Assembly: GCA_015231665.1 (NCBI GenBank)
Contig: JADGBD010000002.1
Location: 7,782-32,396, forward strand
Origin: Gammaproteobacteria bacterium
GTDB lineage: Bacteria > Pseudomonadota > Gammaproteobacteria > Chromatiales > Chromatiaceae
Reading direction: 5' to 3'
DNA: 24,615 bases
Made by a program: the position numbers and the translations under genes. A model generated the notes under the pieces. That model saw nothing but the letters and a program-made list of their open reading frames with translations, was not told the origin of the DNA and made no database searches. Positions 1-8,456 of the stretch are shown here, in pieces (the stretch's first letter is position 1; every line of letters starts with the position of its first letter).

Positions 1-19
1 GGCCGGGATTTGACAGCCG

Positions 20-1417
20 ATGTCCGAAGATGATCTTCCCTATCCCGATGAGAATTCCCTGCCCGTAGATAACCTGCGGGTGCCTCCCCATTCCATCCAG
101 GCCGAACAAGCGGTGCTCGGCGGTTTGCTGCTGGATGAGAATGCCTACGATCAGATCGCCGACATGATCGTCGAAAAGGACTTCTATCTGCACGAACACC
201 GGGTGATCTTTCGCGCCGTCGAGCATCTGGCCGAGAAGAATCAGCCGCGGGACCTGGTCACTGTTTTCAGCGAGTTGGAGCGGCTGAACATCGCCGGCGA
301 ATGCGGCGGTATGGTCTATCTCGGCAGTCTCGCCAGGGACACCCCCACTGCCGCCAATATCCGTGCCTATGCCGAGATCGTCCGCGAACACGCGCTCAAG
401 CGCGCGCTGATCCGCGTTGGCACCGAGATCGCCGACAGCGGCTTCAACCCCCAGGGCAAGGATGCGACCGAACTGCTCAACGAGGCGGAAAGCAAGGTCT
501 TTGACATAGCCGAGCAACGCTCGCGCGGCAAGGGCGGCTTTCAGCATCTCTCCAGTCTGCTGGGCAAGGCGGTGGATCGGATCGAGACTCTGTTCGAGCA
601 GGACGACCCCATCACCGGCGTCAGCACCGGTTTTGTCGATTTCGACCGCCAGACCTCTGGCCTGCAGCCGGGTGACATGGTGGTCATCGCCGGCCGACCT
701 TCCATGGGCAAGACCGCCTTCGCGATGAATATTGCCGAAAATGTCGCCATCAAGGTGCGCCGGCCGGTGGCCGTGTTCAGCCTGGAAATGCCCGGCGAAT
801 CCCTGGCCATGCGCATGATGTCCTCCCTCGGGCATATCGACCAGAACAAGGTGCGCACCGGCCAATTGCAGGATGAGGAATGGCCGCGCCTGACCTCGGC
901 GATCAACCTGCTCTCCGATGCCACCATGCACATCGACGACACCGCCGGGCTCACCCCCACGGAGATGAGCGCCCGCGCCCGCCGCCTCAAGCGTGAGCAG
1001 GGCGATTTGGGCCTGATCGTCATCGACTACCTGCAGCTGATGCAGATGCCCAGTGCAGCAGAAAACCGCACCAATGAAATCTCCGCCACCTCCCGTGCCC
1101 TCAAATCCCTCGCCAAGGAACTGGAGGTGCCGGTGATTGCCCTGTCCCAGCTCAATCGCAGCCTGGAGCAGCGCACCAACAAGCGGCCGATCATGTCCGA
1201 CCTGCGCGAATCCGGCGCCATTGAGCAGGATGCCGACCTGGTGGTGTTCCTCTACCGAGATGAATACTACAACCCCGAATCTCCGGATAAGGGTGTGGCC
1301 GAGATTATCATCGGCAAGCAGCGTAACGGCCCCACCGGCACGGTGCGCATGGCCTTCAAGGGCCAGTACACCCGCTTCGATGACCTAGTGGAAACAGTGT
1401 ACGAGGGCCATTACTGA
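20..1417 (+). CDS. dnaB: Replicative DNA helicase DnaB
   Basis: This 465-residue protein is the hexameric helicase that unwinds DNA ahead of the replication fork and recruits primase. The N-terminal helical DnaB domain covers about residues 20-125, and the RecA-like C-terminal domain begins near residue 195. The Walker A motif GRPSMGKT lies at about 225-232, Walker B LIVIDYLQL at 332-340, and the conserved DLRESGAIEQDAD segment at 394-406. The length is normal for the family and no intein is present. The ATG at 20 gives the expected start just before the N-terminal domain, although the ribosome binding site is weak. The stop lies one base before alr, so the two genes are probably co-transcribed. 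The dnaB-alr-radA order is a common gammaproteobacterial arrangement. Confidence 0.98.
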   Translation: MSEDDLPYPDENSLPVDNLRVPPHSIQAEQAVLGGLLLDENAYDQIADMIVEKDFYLHEHRVIFRAVEHLAEKNQPRDLVTVFSELERLNIAGECGGMVYLGSLARDTPTAANIRAYAEIVREHALKRALIRVGTEIADSGFNPQGKDATELLNEAESKVFDIAEQRSRGKGGFQHLSSLLGKAVDRIETLFEQDDPITGVSTGFVDFDRQTSGLQPGDMVVIAGRPSMGKTAFAMNIAENVAIKVRRPVAVFSLEMPGESLAMRMMSSLGHIDQNKVRTGQLQDEEWPRLTSAINLLSDATMHIDDTAGLTPTEMSARARRLKREQGDLGLIVIDYLQLMQMPSAAENRTNEISATSRALKSLAKELEVPVIALSQLNRSLEQRTNKRPIMSDLRESGAIEQDADLVVFLYRDEYYNPESPDKGVAEIIIGKQRNGPTGTVRMAFKGQYTRFDDLVETVYEGHY

Positions 1418-1418
1418 A

Positions 1419-2504
1419 ATGGACTTCAGCCCCCGGGCGCGGATCGACCTCAATGCCCTGCGCCACAACCTGGCCCTGGCCCAGCAGCACGCACCCCAGG
1501 CTGGTGTGCTCGCGGTGATCAAGGCCAACGCCTACGGTCACGGTGTCGCGCAGTTGCTGCCCGGGCTGGATCAGGCCCAGGGCTTTGCCGTGGCCCGCTG
1601 TGATGAGGCCCTGCGTCTGCGCGCCCTGGGGGTGCGCAAGCCGATTTTGGTGATGGGCGGTGCCTACAACGCCGAGATGATCAGCGCCGCCGCCGAGCAG
1701 GGGTTGATGCTCGCAGTGCATCATCCCTGGCAGATCGAGCTGCTGGCATCCCTGCCGCGCAAGGCCCTGCCGCGCTGCGTGCTCAAGATTGACAGCGGCA
1801 TGCACCGCCTCGGCCTGCTGGCCGATCAGTTTGAAACATCACTCAACCGGCTCAAGGCCCTCAACTGCCTGGGCGAGCAACCCCTGCTGATGAGCCACAT
1901 GGCCTGTGCCGATGATCTGGCCAGTGGCATGACCGAGCAGCAATGGCAGCTGATCAGCGAGCTGGCCCAACGCCACAGCGCGCAGATCAGCGCCGCCAAC
2001 TCCGCCTTGATTCTCAGCCGACCCGAGATGCAGGGTGACTGGGTGCGCCCGGGGATCATGCTCTACGGCGCTTCACCCCTGATCGAGCGCAGCGGCCCGG
2101 AGCTGGGCCTGCAGCCGGTGATGACGCTGCAGGCGCCGCTGCTGGCGGTGAAAACTATCCTCAAGGGCGAGAGCGTCGGCTACGGTGCCAGCTGGATCGC
2201 TCCGGAAGACATGCCCATCGGTGTGCTGGGCATAGGCTATGGCGATGGCTATCCGCGCCACGCCCCGGCGGGCACGCCGGTATTGCTTGGGGATAGCCCG
2301 GTGCCGCTGATCGGCCGGGTCTCCATGGACATGATTACGCTTGATCTGCGCAGCCGGCCCCAGGCCAGGGTAGGGGACTGGGCCACCCTCTGGGGTCAGG
2401 GTCTGGCGGCAGATCGCATCGCCGCTGCCGCTGGCACCATCGCCTATCAGCTGTTTTGTAACCGCACCGAACGGGTGCGCCTGGAGATCCATGGCCAAGG
2501 CTAA
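1419..2504 (+). CDS. alr: Alanine racemase
   Basis: This 361-residue cytoplasmic PLP enzyme interconverts L- and D-alanine and supplies D-alanine for peptidoglycan. The PLP-binding lysine is K35 in VIKANAYGHG, typical of fold-type III racemases. The catalytic tyrosine of the second half-site is Y255 in VGYGASW, followed by GIGYGDGYPR and GRVSMDM, which are conserved in the C-terminal beta domain. The length is normal. The gene starts one base after dnaB stops and overlaps the radA start by 14 bases, consistent with translational coupling. Nothing suggests a broad-specificity racemase, and no signal peptide is seen. Confidence 0.97.
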   Translation: MDFSPRARIDLNALRHNLALAQQHAPQAGVLAVIKANAYGHGVAQLLPGLDQAQGFAVARCDEALRLRALGVRKPILVMGGAYNAEMISAAAEQGLMLAVHHPWQIELLASLPRKALPRCVLKIDSGMHRLGLLADQFETSLNRLKALNCLGEQPLLMSHMACADDLASGMTEQQWQLISELAQRHSAQISAANSALILSRPEMQGDWVRPGIMLYGASPLIERSGPELGLQPVMTLQAPLLAVKTILKGESVGYGASWIAPEDMPIGVLGIGYGDGYPRHAPAGTPVLLGDSPVPLIGRVSMDMITLDLRSRPQARVGDWATLWGQGLAADRIAAAAGTIAYQLFCNRTERVRLEIHGQG

Positions 2505-3855
2505 AACCCAATACCAATGCACCGAGTGCGGCGCCAAAAGCCCCAAATGGGCCGGTCAATGCCTGGAGTGCAAGGCCTGGAATACCCTGGTGGAGACGGT
2601 GATGGAGAGCGCGCCGGCCAACCCGCGCTTTGCTGGCTATGCCGGCATGGCTGCCGGTCAGGAGGTGATCGAGCTGGCCGGGCTGCAGGCCGAGCCGGAG
2701 CTGAAGCAGCCCACCGGCATCGGCGAGCTGGACCGGGTGCTCGGCGGCGGTCTGGTGCCCGGTTCGGTGGTGCTCATCGGCGGCGACCCCGGCATCGGCA
2801 AATCGACCCTGCTGACCCAGACCCTGGCCCTGCTCAGCCAGAGCATGAGCAGCCTCTACGTCAGCGGCGAGGAATCACCGCGTCAGATCGGCCTGCGCGT
2901 GCAGCGCCTGGGCCTGAGCGCCAACAACCTGCGCCTGCTGCCAGAGACCAACGTCGAGCGCATGCTTGCTATCGCCGGGCGCGAGGCGCCCGATGTCATG
3001 GTGATCGACTCCATCCAGACCATCTACACCGAGCTGCTGCAATCGGCGCCGGGCTCGGTGGCCCAGGTGCGCGAGAGCGCCGCCCAGCTGGTGCGCTTCG
3101 CCAAGGCCTCGGGCACCGCCGTGCTGTTGGTGGGCCACGTCACCAAGGAAGGGGCCCTGGCCGGGCCGCGGGTGCTGGAGCACATGGTGGATACGGTGCT
3201 CTATTTCGAGGGCGAGCAGGGCAGCCGTTTTCGCCTGATCCGCACCATCAAGAACCGCTACGGCGCGGTCAACGAACTGGGTGTGTTCGCCATGACCGAC
3301 AAGGGCCTACGCGAGGTCGGCAACCCCTCCGCCATCTTCCTCTCCGGCCATGCCGAGGAAGTGCCCGGCAGCACCGTCATGGTCACCCGTGAGGGCAGCC
3401 GGCCGCTGCTGGTGGAGGTGCAGGCCCTGGTGGACGAGAGCCGCCTGGCCAACCCGCGCCGGGTCTGCGTCGGTCTGGAGCAGAATCGCCTGTCCATGCT
3501 GTTGGCGGTGATGCACCGCCACGCCGGCATCGCCATGTACGATCAGGATGTGTTCGTCAACGTCGTCGGCGGGGTGCGCATCAACGAGACCGCCGCCGAC
3601 CTGCCGGTGCTGCTGGCGGTGCTCTCCAGCCTGCGCAACCGCGCCCTGCCCGAGGGCACGGTGCTGTTTGGTGAGGTAGGACTGGCCGGCGAGATCCGCC
3701 CGGTGCCCAACGGCCCGGACCGCCTGCGCGAGGCGGCCAAGCACGGCTTCAAGCGCGCCATTGCGCCCAAGCAGAACCTCTCCCGCGAGGCCGCTGAGGG
3801 TATGGAACTGGTGGCGGTGGAGCGCTTGGAGGCGGCGGTAGAGGCGGCTTTTTAG
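2491..3855 (+). CDS. radA: DNA repair protein RadA (Sms)
   Basis: RadA is a RecA-like ATPase and helicase that promotes branch migration during recombinational repair. The 454-residue protein starts with a C4 zinc finger (C10, C13, C24, C27). Walker A GGDPGIGKST lies at about 97-106 and Walker B VMVIDS near 169-174. The RadA signature appears as KNRYG at 254-258, where KNRFG is usual. The C-terminal third resembles the Lon-type domain that forms the RadA ring. The ATG at 2491 is preceded by GGAG at 2483-2486 and lies inside the end of alr. The gene converges on a minus-strand gene only 12 bases after its stop, and no clear terminator is visible between them. Confidence 0.97.
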   Translation: MAKAKTQYQCTECGAKSPKWAGQCLECKAWNTLVETVMESAPANPRFAGYAGMAAGQEVIELAGLQAEPELKQPTGIGELDRVLGGGLVPGSVVLIGGDPGIGKSTLLTQTLALLSQSMSSLYVSGEESPRQIGLRVQRLGLSANNLRLLPETNVERMLAIAGREAPDVMVIDSIQTIYTELLQSAPGSVAQVRESAAQLVRFAKASGTAVLLVGHVTKEGALAGPRVLEHMVDTVLYFEGEQGSRFRLIRTIKNRYGAVNELGVFAMTDKGLREVGNPSAIFLSGHAEEVPGSTVMVTREGSRPLLVEVQALVDESRLANPRRVCVGLEQNRLSMLLAVMHRHAGIAMYDQDVFVNVVGGVRINETAADLPVLLAVLSSLRNRALPEGTVLFGEVGLAGEIRPVPNGPDRLREAAKHGFKRAIAPKQNLSREAAEGMELVAVERLEAAVEAAF

Positions 3856-3867
3856 TCTGAGCCCTGA

Positions 3868-4086
3868 TCATCGCTCGGAGCAATTACCACGCATACCCAG
3901 CAACAGAAACACCCCGAGGGCGGAGGTGCCGATGAGAATCAGCGCCATGCCCATCTCCGCACCGAGATAAAGAAAGGCCGAGCCAAGCAACAGGCAGATA
4001 GCAAACAGAAACAGGGTCGGGCCGCTGTCTTTGAGCAGGGCCTGTTTCAGGCAGTGGAACGCTGGATGCTGGGTTTCTGTAGCCAT
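3868..4086 (-). CDS. Small two-helix membrane protein, unknown function
   Basis: I do not recognise a family. The 72-residue product has a short polar N-terminus, then two hydrophobic stretches (about residues 24-42 and 46-64) separated by a short loop, and ends with a Cys- and Arg-containing tail. It is probably an inner-membrane hairpin protein. The reading is supported by a strong Shine-Dalgarno sequence (complement of 4095-4100, GGAGGA, nine bases before the ATG) and by promoter-like hexamers at 4120-4148. A longer overlapping frame starting at 4093 gives a polar, arginine-rich peptide and is less convincing. It lies downstream of the SLAC1-family gene on the same strand but appears to have its own promoter. 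Confidence 0.65.
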   Translation of the reverse strand: MATETQHPAFHCLKQALLKDSGPTLFLFAICLLLGSAFLYLGAEMGMALILIGTSALGVFLLLGMRGNCSER

Positions 4087-4094
4087 GATTCAAG

Positions 4095-4148
4095 TCCTCC
4101 GAGCAAAGGTCATGGCTAAAACATAGTGTGGCAGTCAGAAATTTGCAA
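4095..4148 (-). promoter_or_regulatory. Promoter and RBS of the small membrane protein gene
   Basis: Read on the minus strand, TTGCAA (4143-4148) and TATGTT (4120-4125) are separated by exactly 17 bases. Each matches the sigma-70 consensus at 4 of 6 positions. A GGAGGA ribosome binding site (4095-4100) precedes the ATG at 4086. This is inferred from sequence pattern only. Confidence 0.45.
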
Positions 4149-4159
4149 GGGCCTGCAGG

Positions 4160-5116
4160 TCATTCCGGCACACAGACCTTATGGTTGCGGACTGCGAGAA
4201 AGGTACGGTAGATCAGGTAGGTGACGATCAGGGTGAGCAGGGCCAGCAAACCCAGGCCAATGGTTTGGAACAGCACTGTGCCGGTGAGTTCAAACATGAC
4301 AAAGCTCGCCAGGGTGATGGCGGCAAGGGGAAAGGAATAAGCCCACCAGGACAGGGCGAAGGGTAGGTTGATGAAACGCTGCGCCTGGGTGAGGAACATC
4401 AGGGTGAGGAACAGGCCACCGTGGTAAAGCACGCGGGCAAAGTTGTCGATGTCGCCATTGAGCTTGGTGTAGGCAATGAAGCCCACCGCCGGCGGCGCGA
4501 TGAGGATGAAAAAGGTCGGCATCAGCTTATCGGGCAATGGGTTATGGAACAGCACCCGGTAGAAGATGATGGTGAACAGCACCAGCCAGAAGGTGATGCC
4601 GATGCTGAAGAAAAACCAGGATATCTCCACATGGCCCAGCTCCACACCGGTGATGGGCACCAATACATTGCCCACAACGGGGATGAACCAGGCCGGGTTG
4701 ATGTGGTGGATTTCGTAATGCTCATGGTGAATCCAAGAGTTCATCACGTACTGGGTGAACAGCAGGTGCATCAGGGTGCCCAGGGTCCAGAGTCCGCCGG
4801 CCAGGCCGTGGCTGTAGGGCAGAGCGATGATGGACAGCAGGATCAGGCTGATGGAAATGGTGGGGAAGAAATTCAGCTTGATCGGGTGCTTGAGTTCCTG
4901 CAGCACCGCGCTGGGGTATTTCATCAGTTTGCTCAGGTAGATCAGCGCCAGGCTGATGAACACCAGGGTCGCCAGCAGCGCCGCCAGGCTGTCGATGGCT
5001 GGGTTGATCTCCAGCACCTGCTGCGCCTTGCGCCAGGCGATGGAAAGCCCGGCCAGGCCCATGACCACGGCGAAGAAGGAGATGGGAAAATGCTGCAGTC
5101 GGTTGGATTCGGTCAC
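4160..5116 (-). CDS. SLAC1/TehA-family (TDT) anion channel or exporter
   Basis: This 318-residue protein has about ten hydrophobic segments and fits the tellurite-resistance/dicarboxylate transporter family (SLAC1, TehA, Mae1). The N-terminal stretch LQHFPISFFAVVMGLAGL and the central NPAWFIPVVGN are typical of it. Members are inner-membrane trimeric anion channels or exporters. The actual substrate (nitrate, chloride, sulfite, C4-dicarboxylate) cannot be read from sequence. The frame is open upstream to 5254, but that extension crosses a hairpin and a promoter. The GTG at 5116 is preferred because it has an AGGGG ribosome binding site about eight bases upstream and gives the usual family N-terminus. 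The gene lies between the surface-protein gene and the small membrane protein, all on the minus strand. Confidence 0.85.
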   Translation of the reverse strand: MTESNRLQHFPISFFAVVMGLAGLSIAWRKAQQVLEINPAIDSLAALLATLVFISLALIYLSKLMKYPSAVLQELKHPIKLNFFPTISISLILLSIIALPYSHGLAGGLWTLGTLMHLLFTQYVMNSWIHHEHYEIHHINPAWFIPVVGNVLVPITGVELGHVEISWFFFSIGITFWLVLFTIIFYRVLFHNPLPDKLMPTFFILIAPPAVGFIAYTKLNGDIDNFARVLYHGGLFLTLMFLTQAQRFINLPFALSWWAYSFPLAAITLASFVMFELTGTVLFQTIGLGLLALLTLIVTYLIYRTFLAVRNHKVCVPE

Positions 5117-5165
5117 GCGGATGCCCCTGTGTTTCAAAGAGTGCTTCAGAATATTAGATTTAATT

Positions 5166-5193
5166 AATATACAGGGAATCCGCTTTTGGACAA
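5166..5193 (-). promoter_or_regulatory. Putative sigma-70 promoter of the SLAC1-family gene
   Basis: On the minus strand, TTGTCC (5188-5193) and TATATT (5166-5171) are separated by 16 bases. The -10 box matches consensus at 5 of 6 positions and is followed by an AT-rich stretch. Transcription would begin near 5159, about 43 bases before the GTG at 5116. It lies just downstream of the hairpin that ends the surface-protein gene, a coherent terminator-then-promoter layout. Confidence 0.45.
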
Positions 5194-5220
5194 AGCGCAC
5201 ATTGCATGCGCCCCTGACCC

Positions 5221-5248
5221 GCGCTCCCCACTGGAGCAAGGGGAGCGC
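5221..5248 (-). terminator. Perfect 9-bp hairpin after the surface-protein gene
   Basis: GCGCTCCCC at 5221-5229 and its exact complement GGGGAGCGC at 5240-5248 form a GC-rich stem with a 10-base loop. It lies 18 bases past the stop of the minus-strand surface-protein gene. No run of T follows on that strand, so it may act as a weak terminator or as a 3'-end stabiliser. Confidence 0.45.
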
Positions 5249-5266
5249 AGGCAAGCGGAGTGATGA

Positions 5267-8176
5267 TCAGATAATCTCAGTGGCGTCCAGGCTGTCTTCA
5301 ATGAACAGCTGTACCCTTGCACCGCCGTAGTCGGCCACATAGCAGTTGTAGCTGACGCCATCTTCCGCTGGCACGTAGGCGTCGAACTGGAACTGACTGA
5401 GGTCGGCGCTGACCCTTTGGTCAACCGTATCGCTGCTGATGTACAGCTGCACCACGCCATCGGCGGTATCGGCATCGTCGCTGATGTTGAGCACATCCTC
5501 CACCGTCAGCGGGCTGGAGAGGTCGTGGCTGGCGCCGGTGAGCTGGATGCTTTCGATGCTCTCGATGGCGCTGTCGTCATCTCCCAGCTGACCCAGATCG
5601 ATATTTTCCGCCACCAGCAGGCTGTCATGGCCCTCGCCGCCGTCGATCAGACTGTCGTCTGAGTCGTACACCAGGGTATCGTCACCGGCGCCGCCGCTGA
5701 GTTCATCCTCCTCTTCGCCGCCGCGGATGAAGTCATCGCCGGCGGTACCCGTGATCAGATGGTCGGCATCGGTGATCAGGCTGAAGCTGCTGATCTCGGA
5801 GAGGTCACTGTCCTCGTCCTCCACCTGGGCCTCGAAATCCAGCTGCAGTGGCAGATCTACCGAGGTCTCGGTGTTAGTGGTGAAACCGAAGCCGATCTTG
5901 ATCTTGGTGTCGTTGATGCCCTTGTCATCCTCGAAGAAACCGGCGGTCACCTGTACCTGATCGATGCCGTCCCAGCCGTCCGGGGCGCTGATGATGAACA
6001 GGGGATTGCCCTCGGCGTCTAGCTCCAGGCTGTCGTAGCGGCTGTCGAGGATCAGTTCCTGGGTCACCGGTCCGCCGTTGCTGATGCCATGCACCAGCAG
6101 GTTGAGCACGTCACCCTGGCTGCCGCTCCAGCCGGTGGCACCTTCGCCCTTGAAGTAGAGGCTGACGCTGCTGGCCAGTTGCTGCGGGTTGTAGAACAGG
6201 CTTTGAGTGGTCATGTTCTTGGCATCGCTCTCCAGGTTGTTGTTGGCAAAGCCGATACCGGCGGCGGAGGCGTTGATCTCACCGCTTTCCGAGGTGGCGA
6301 CGTAGCTGTTACCGGCATCGTCCTTCAGCTCCAGGGTCTGACCGCCCGCCAGGGGGATAACGCTGGCGAGGAAGGGCGTCTGCGTCGCGCTGTCGTGGTA
6401 GGTGATCAGGTATTCGGCAGTGGGGCCTGAGCCGGTCTGCTCGACCTTGTTGAATTCGACCGGATCAATCCGCACCTCCACCGGCGTGCCTTGCATGTCA
6501 ATCTGATAAGTGCCGTCGCTGTTCAACTGCAGGCTGAAGTCGATACTGCCGCCGGCGTAGATGAAGCTACCGCTACCACTGCCGCTGGCCTGGCTGAAGT
6601 TGAAGTCGAACTGGTCGGCCGTCAACACTTCACCGTTGACGCTGACGCTCTTCAGCCCCAGGGTCTGCACATAGCTGTTGTTGTCGGCGCCCAGGGTTTG
6701 CGACCAGAGGCCGGTGTAGCTGGTCTCGGTGGCCGAACTGGGGCCGATGGCGCTGGTGAAGCTGATGCTCGGCAGGTCATCAACGATTTCCACGCTCAGC
6801 AGGGCGCTGTGGCTGTCCTCGTCGCTGTCGAACAGCTGCACGGGGAATTCTTCATGCAGGCTGTCGGCCTGGGTGCTGAGGGGGTGATCGAGGCGGCTGA
6901 GCAGCTCGTAGCGGTAGTGCAGGCTACCGCCTTGGGCATTGCCCTCATAGCCGGTGAGGGTCAGCCGATTGCCGGCGGTGCTGGTGATGACCAGTGGGTC
7001 GTCGGCCAGGTCGAGCAGGCGTTCCAGACTGATACTGAGCTCGCCGATCTCCAGCCGATCGATGCCGTCGAGGGCCTCCAGGCTGAAGCTGCCGGTCTTG
7101 ATCAGGGCCTGGTCGTCAGGCGCGCTACCTTCAGGCAGGTGCATTTCGTAGAGCAGATGCTCGGGGCCTGCGGCATCCAGGCCGGTGATCAGCACCGGGT
7201 GGTCCAGGCCGTAACTGTCGCTATCCACCGCGCTGGCGGTATCGCCATCGGCATCGCTGGCCAAAGCGGTGGCGGTGTAGGTGACGTCTTCGCTGAAATC
7301 CAGCTGGCTGATGTCCACCGACCAGTGGCCATCGGCGTCGGGGATGACGCTGAACTGACCCAGGTCGCTGCCGTCACTGCCGGTCAAATGCACCAGTATC
7401 TGCGTGGCGTCCTGACTTGTGCCCTGGAGATATTCCTCGCCGGGATCAACTTCAAGATCGACGCTGACTTGGGGTTGGGTGTCAGGCTCAGGCTCAGGCT
7501 CAGGCTCCGGTTCGGGTTCCGGCTCCGGTTCAGGTTCTGGCTCGGGTTCTGGCTCCGGTTCAGGTTCCGGTTCAGGCTCGGGTTCAGGCTCGGGTTCCGG
7601 CTCGGGGATGATCTCAGGCTCCTCGGCTTCTTCCTCAGGCACCCCCAGGTATTCCTCAAGGCTGCTGACTGCAGGGGTCGGGCCCGTGGTGTCGTAACCG
7701 CTGGTCACCAGGCCTTCGTCGCCGGTGCGGCTGACGGCGTAGATCACCTCGGTGCCATCGCCCAGGGGTTCACCACCGGCGGCCGGGGCTTCGGCCTCCA
7801 GGCTGGGGTCTATCTCGCCGGCAAGGATGGCCTGCTGCAGCCGCTCTGCCTCCGGGCTTCCGGCGGCAGGCGGGCTGAGTTCACTGGGATCGGCACCGGC
7901 GGCAATGGCCTGCTGAATCTCGCCAGGCTCGACGATGGCGGCTTCGGCTTCGGTGTCGAAAACGCTTTCATCCAGGGTCAGCTGGGTGTTGCCGCCAAGA
8001 AACATCATCTTGCCGTTGATAAAGCGAATGGCCACAGAACCCTGGCCGGTATTGATGATTTGGTTGGGATAGAGCTGCTCACCTAAACTGAGGGGATGAA
8101 CGGCTTGGTGTTCGGCTTGCGCGGTGACCACGCCCTTGACGATGGTGACGACGCCGATGGAGGTTTGGGTGTCCAT
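5267..8176 (-). CDS. Type I-secreted surface protein with LapA-type retention module, EP rod and RTX repeats
   Basis: This 969-residue acidic protein starts with the retention module of LapA-family adhesins (about residues 1-110). That module jams the fibre in the outer-membrane TolC-like pore until a LapG-type periplasmic protease cuts it. Candidate cleavage sites are IAAG (91-94) and PAAG (103-106 and 131-134). Residues 191-231 are about 21 Glu-Pro pairs. An Ig-like acidic module follows at about 239-320, then less typed beta-rich modules. Calcium-binding RTX nonapeptides ([27 protein letters not shown]) lie at about 809-850, and a C-terminal type I secretion signal region follows. A ribosome binding site AGAGGA (8185-8190) precedes the ATG. 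The protein is short for a LapA-family adhesin, and no transporter, LapD or LapG gene is in the window. The exact ligand or role is unknown. Confidence 0.85.
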   Translation of the reverse strand: MDTQTSIGVVTIVKGVVTAQAEHQAVHPLSLGEQLYPNQIINTGQGSVAIRFINGKMMFLGGNTQLTLDESVFDTEAEAAIVEPGEIQQAIAAGADPSELSPPAAGSPEAERLQQAILAGEIDPSLEAEAPAAGGEPLGDGTEVIYAVSRTGDEGLVTSGYDTTGPTPAVSSLEEYLGVPEEEAEEPEIIPEPEPEPEPEPEPEPEPEPEPEPEPEPEPEPEPEPEPEPEPDTQPQVSVDLEVDPGEEYLQGTSQDATQILVHLTGSDGSDLGQFSVIPDADGHWSVDISQLDFSEDVTYTATALASDADGDTASAVDSDSYGLDHPVLITGLDAAGPEHLLYEMHLPEGSAPDDQALIKTGSFSLEALDGIDRLEIGELSISLERLLDLADDPLVITSTAGNRLTLTGYEGNAQGGSLHYRYELLSRLDHPLSTQADSLHEEFPVQLFDSDEDSHSALLSVEIVDDLPSISFTSAIGPSSATETSYTGLWSQTLGADNNSYVQTLGLKSVSVNGEVLTADQFDFNFSQASGSGSGSFIYAGGSIDFSLQLNSDGTYQIDMQGTPVEVRIDPVEFNKVEQTGSGPTAEYLITYHDSATQTPFLASVIPLAGGQTLELKDDAGNSYVATSESGEINASAAGIGFANNNLESDAKNMTTQSLFYNPQQLASSVSLYFKGEGATGWSGSQGDVLNLLVHGISNGGPVTQELILDSRYDSLELDAEGNPLFIISAPDGWDGIDQVQVTAGFFEDDKGINDTKIKIGFGFTTNTETSVDLPLQLDFEAQVEDEDSDLSEISSFSLITDADHLITGTAGDDFIRGGEEEDELSGGAGDDTLVYDSDDSLIDGGEGHDSLLVAENIDLGQLGDDDSAIESIESIQLTGASHDLSSPLTVEDVLNISDDADTADGVVQLYISSDTVDQRVSADLSQFQFDAYVPAEDGVSYNCYVADYGGARVQLFIEDSLDATEII
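7482..7609 (-). repeat. Hexamer repeat encoding about 21 Glu-Pro pairs
   Basis: Tandem six-base units within the surface-protein gene encode alternating Glu and Pro. Codons vary (GAG/GAA, CCT/CCG/CCC), so the dipeptide is kept while the DNA has diverged. Such stretches form stiff rods, as in TonB. The repeat number may vary between strains by slippage. Confidence 0.9.
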
Positions 8177-8280
8177 TTTGGCTTTCCTCTGTTACCTGTG
8201 AATACTGCTTTCGGTTGGGAAAACGCTGAAAATCATTTTCTCTTACCCTAAGCATAGGTCAGCGGGGGGAGAAAGTTACT

Positions 8281-8292
8281 GTACTTAAGTAC
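8281..8292. promoter_or_regulatory. Perfect palindrome GTACTTAAGTAC, possible operator
   Basis: The 12-base sequence equals its own reverse complement, and the flanks (GTTAC on the left, TAAC on the right) extend the dyad imperfectly. It lies about 105 bases upstream of the surface-protein start, where a regulator could bind. No known regulator is assigned. Confidence 0.3.
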
Positions 8293-8319
8293 TAACGGCC
8301 ATGGAGTGAGCAGCGACAT

Positions 8320-8351
8320 CCCGGATTCCGCTGGGCTCCATCCGGGCTACA
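8320..8351 (-). repeat. Dispersed 32-bp intergenic repeat, copy 1
   Basis: This copy matches the reverse complement of 20294-20325 with three mismatches in 32 bases. Its arms (CCCGGAT and ATCCGGG) are complementary, so it can form a hairpin. Elements of this TGTAGCCCGGATG type are frequent between genes in gammaproteobacterial genomes. Confidence 0.8.
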
Positions 8352-8354
8352 GCC

Positions 8355-8411
8355 AGCTAAAGGCTGGCGGCTGACCGCTGGTGGCTGGAAGCTGGCAGCT
8401 GGCAGTTGGCA
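8355..8411. repeat. Degenerate GCTGG-rich tandem repeat
   Basis: Imperfect short units such as GGCTGGC, GGCTGGA and AGCTGGC recur, ending with three consecutive units AGCTGGC, AGCTGGC and AGTTGGC. The stretch is non-coding and lies upstream of the PHP-domain gene. Confidence 0.6.
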
Positions 8412-8456
8412 ACAAATTCAGCGGGGCAAGAGCGGCATGGGACGCTACAATGGCGC

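Larger units (their letters stand above)
8177..8456. other. Divergent intergenic region between the surface protein and PHP gene
   Basis: This 280-base non-coding stretch separates divergent genes. It holds the leader of the surface-protein gene, a perfect 12-bp palindrome (8281-8292), a dispersed 32-bp repeat (8320-8351), and a degenerate GCTGG-rich tandem repeat (about 8355-8411). TACAAT at 8446-8451 could be a -10 box, but it lies only six bases before the PHP gene ATG and has no good -35, so I do not call it a promoter. Confidence 0.7.

Noticed and set aside
3884..4093. Alternative 69-residue frame overlapping the small membrane protein
   Set aside because: Its product is polar and Arg/Ser-rich, and it starts too close to the Shine-Dalgarno sequence. 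The neighbouring frame is a clean two-helix membrane protein.
4421..5167. A 248-residue open frame on the plus strand
   Set aside because: It is antisense to the SLAC1-family gene and very rich in Gln, His, Asp and Gly, typical of the complement of a membrane-protein gene. No domain is recognisable.
5117..5254. Upstream extension of the SLAC1-family protein by 46 residues
   Set aside because: The extension covers a hairpin and a good promoter, has no family similarity, and the GTG at 5116 has a proper ribosome binding site.
7482..7609. Short tandem repeats that could suggest a CRISPR array
   Set aside because: The units are six bases long without spacers and encode Glu-Pro in frame within a large gene.
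6491..8086. A 531-residue open frame on the plus strand
   Set aside because: It is fully antisense to the surface-protein gene. Its product is a low-complexity Val/Ala/Gly/Gln-rich chain with a run of Arg/Leu/Phe from the complement of the Glu-Pro repeat. The minus-strand reading has recognisable domains and a ribosome binding site.
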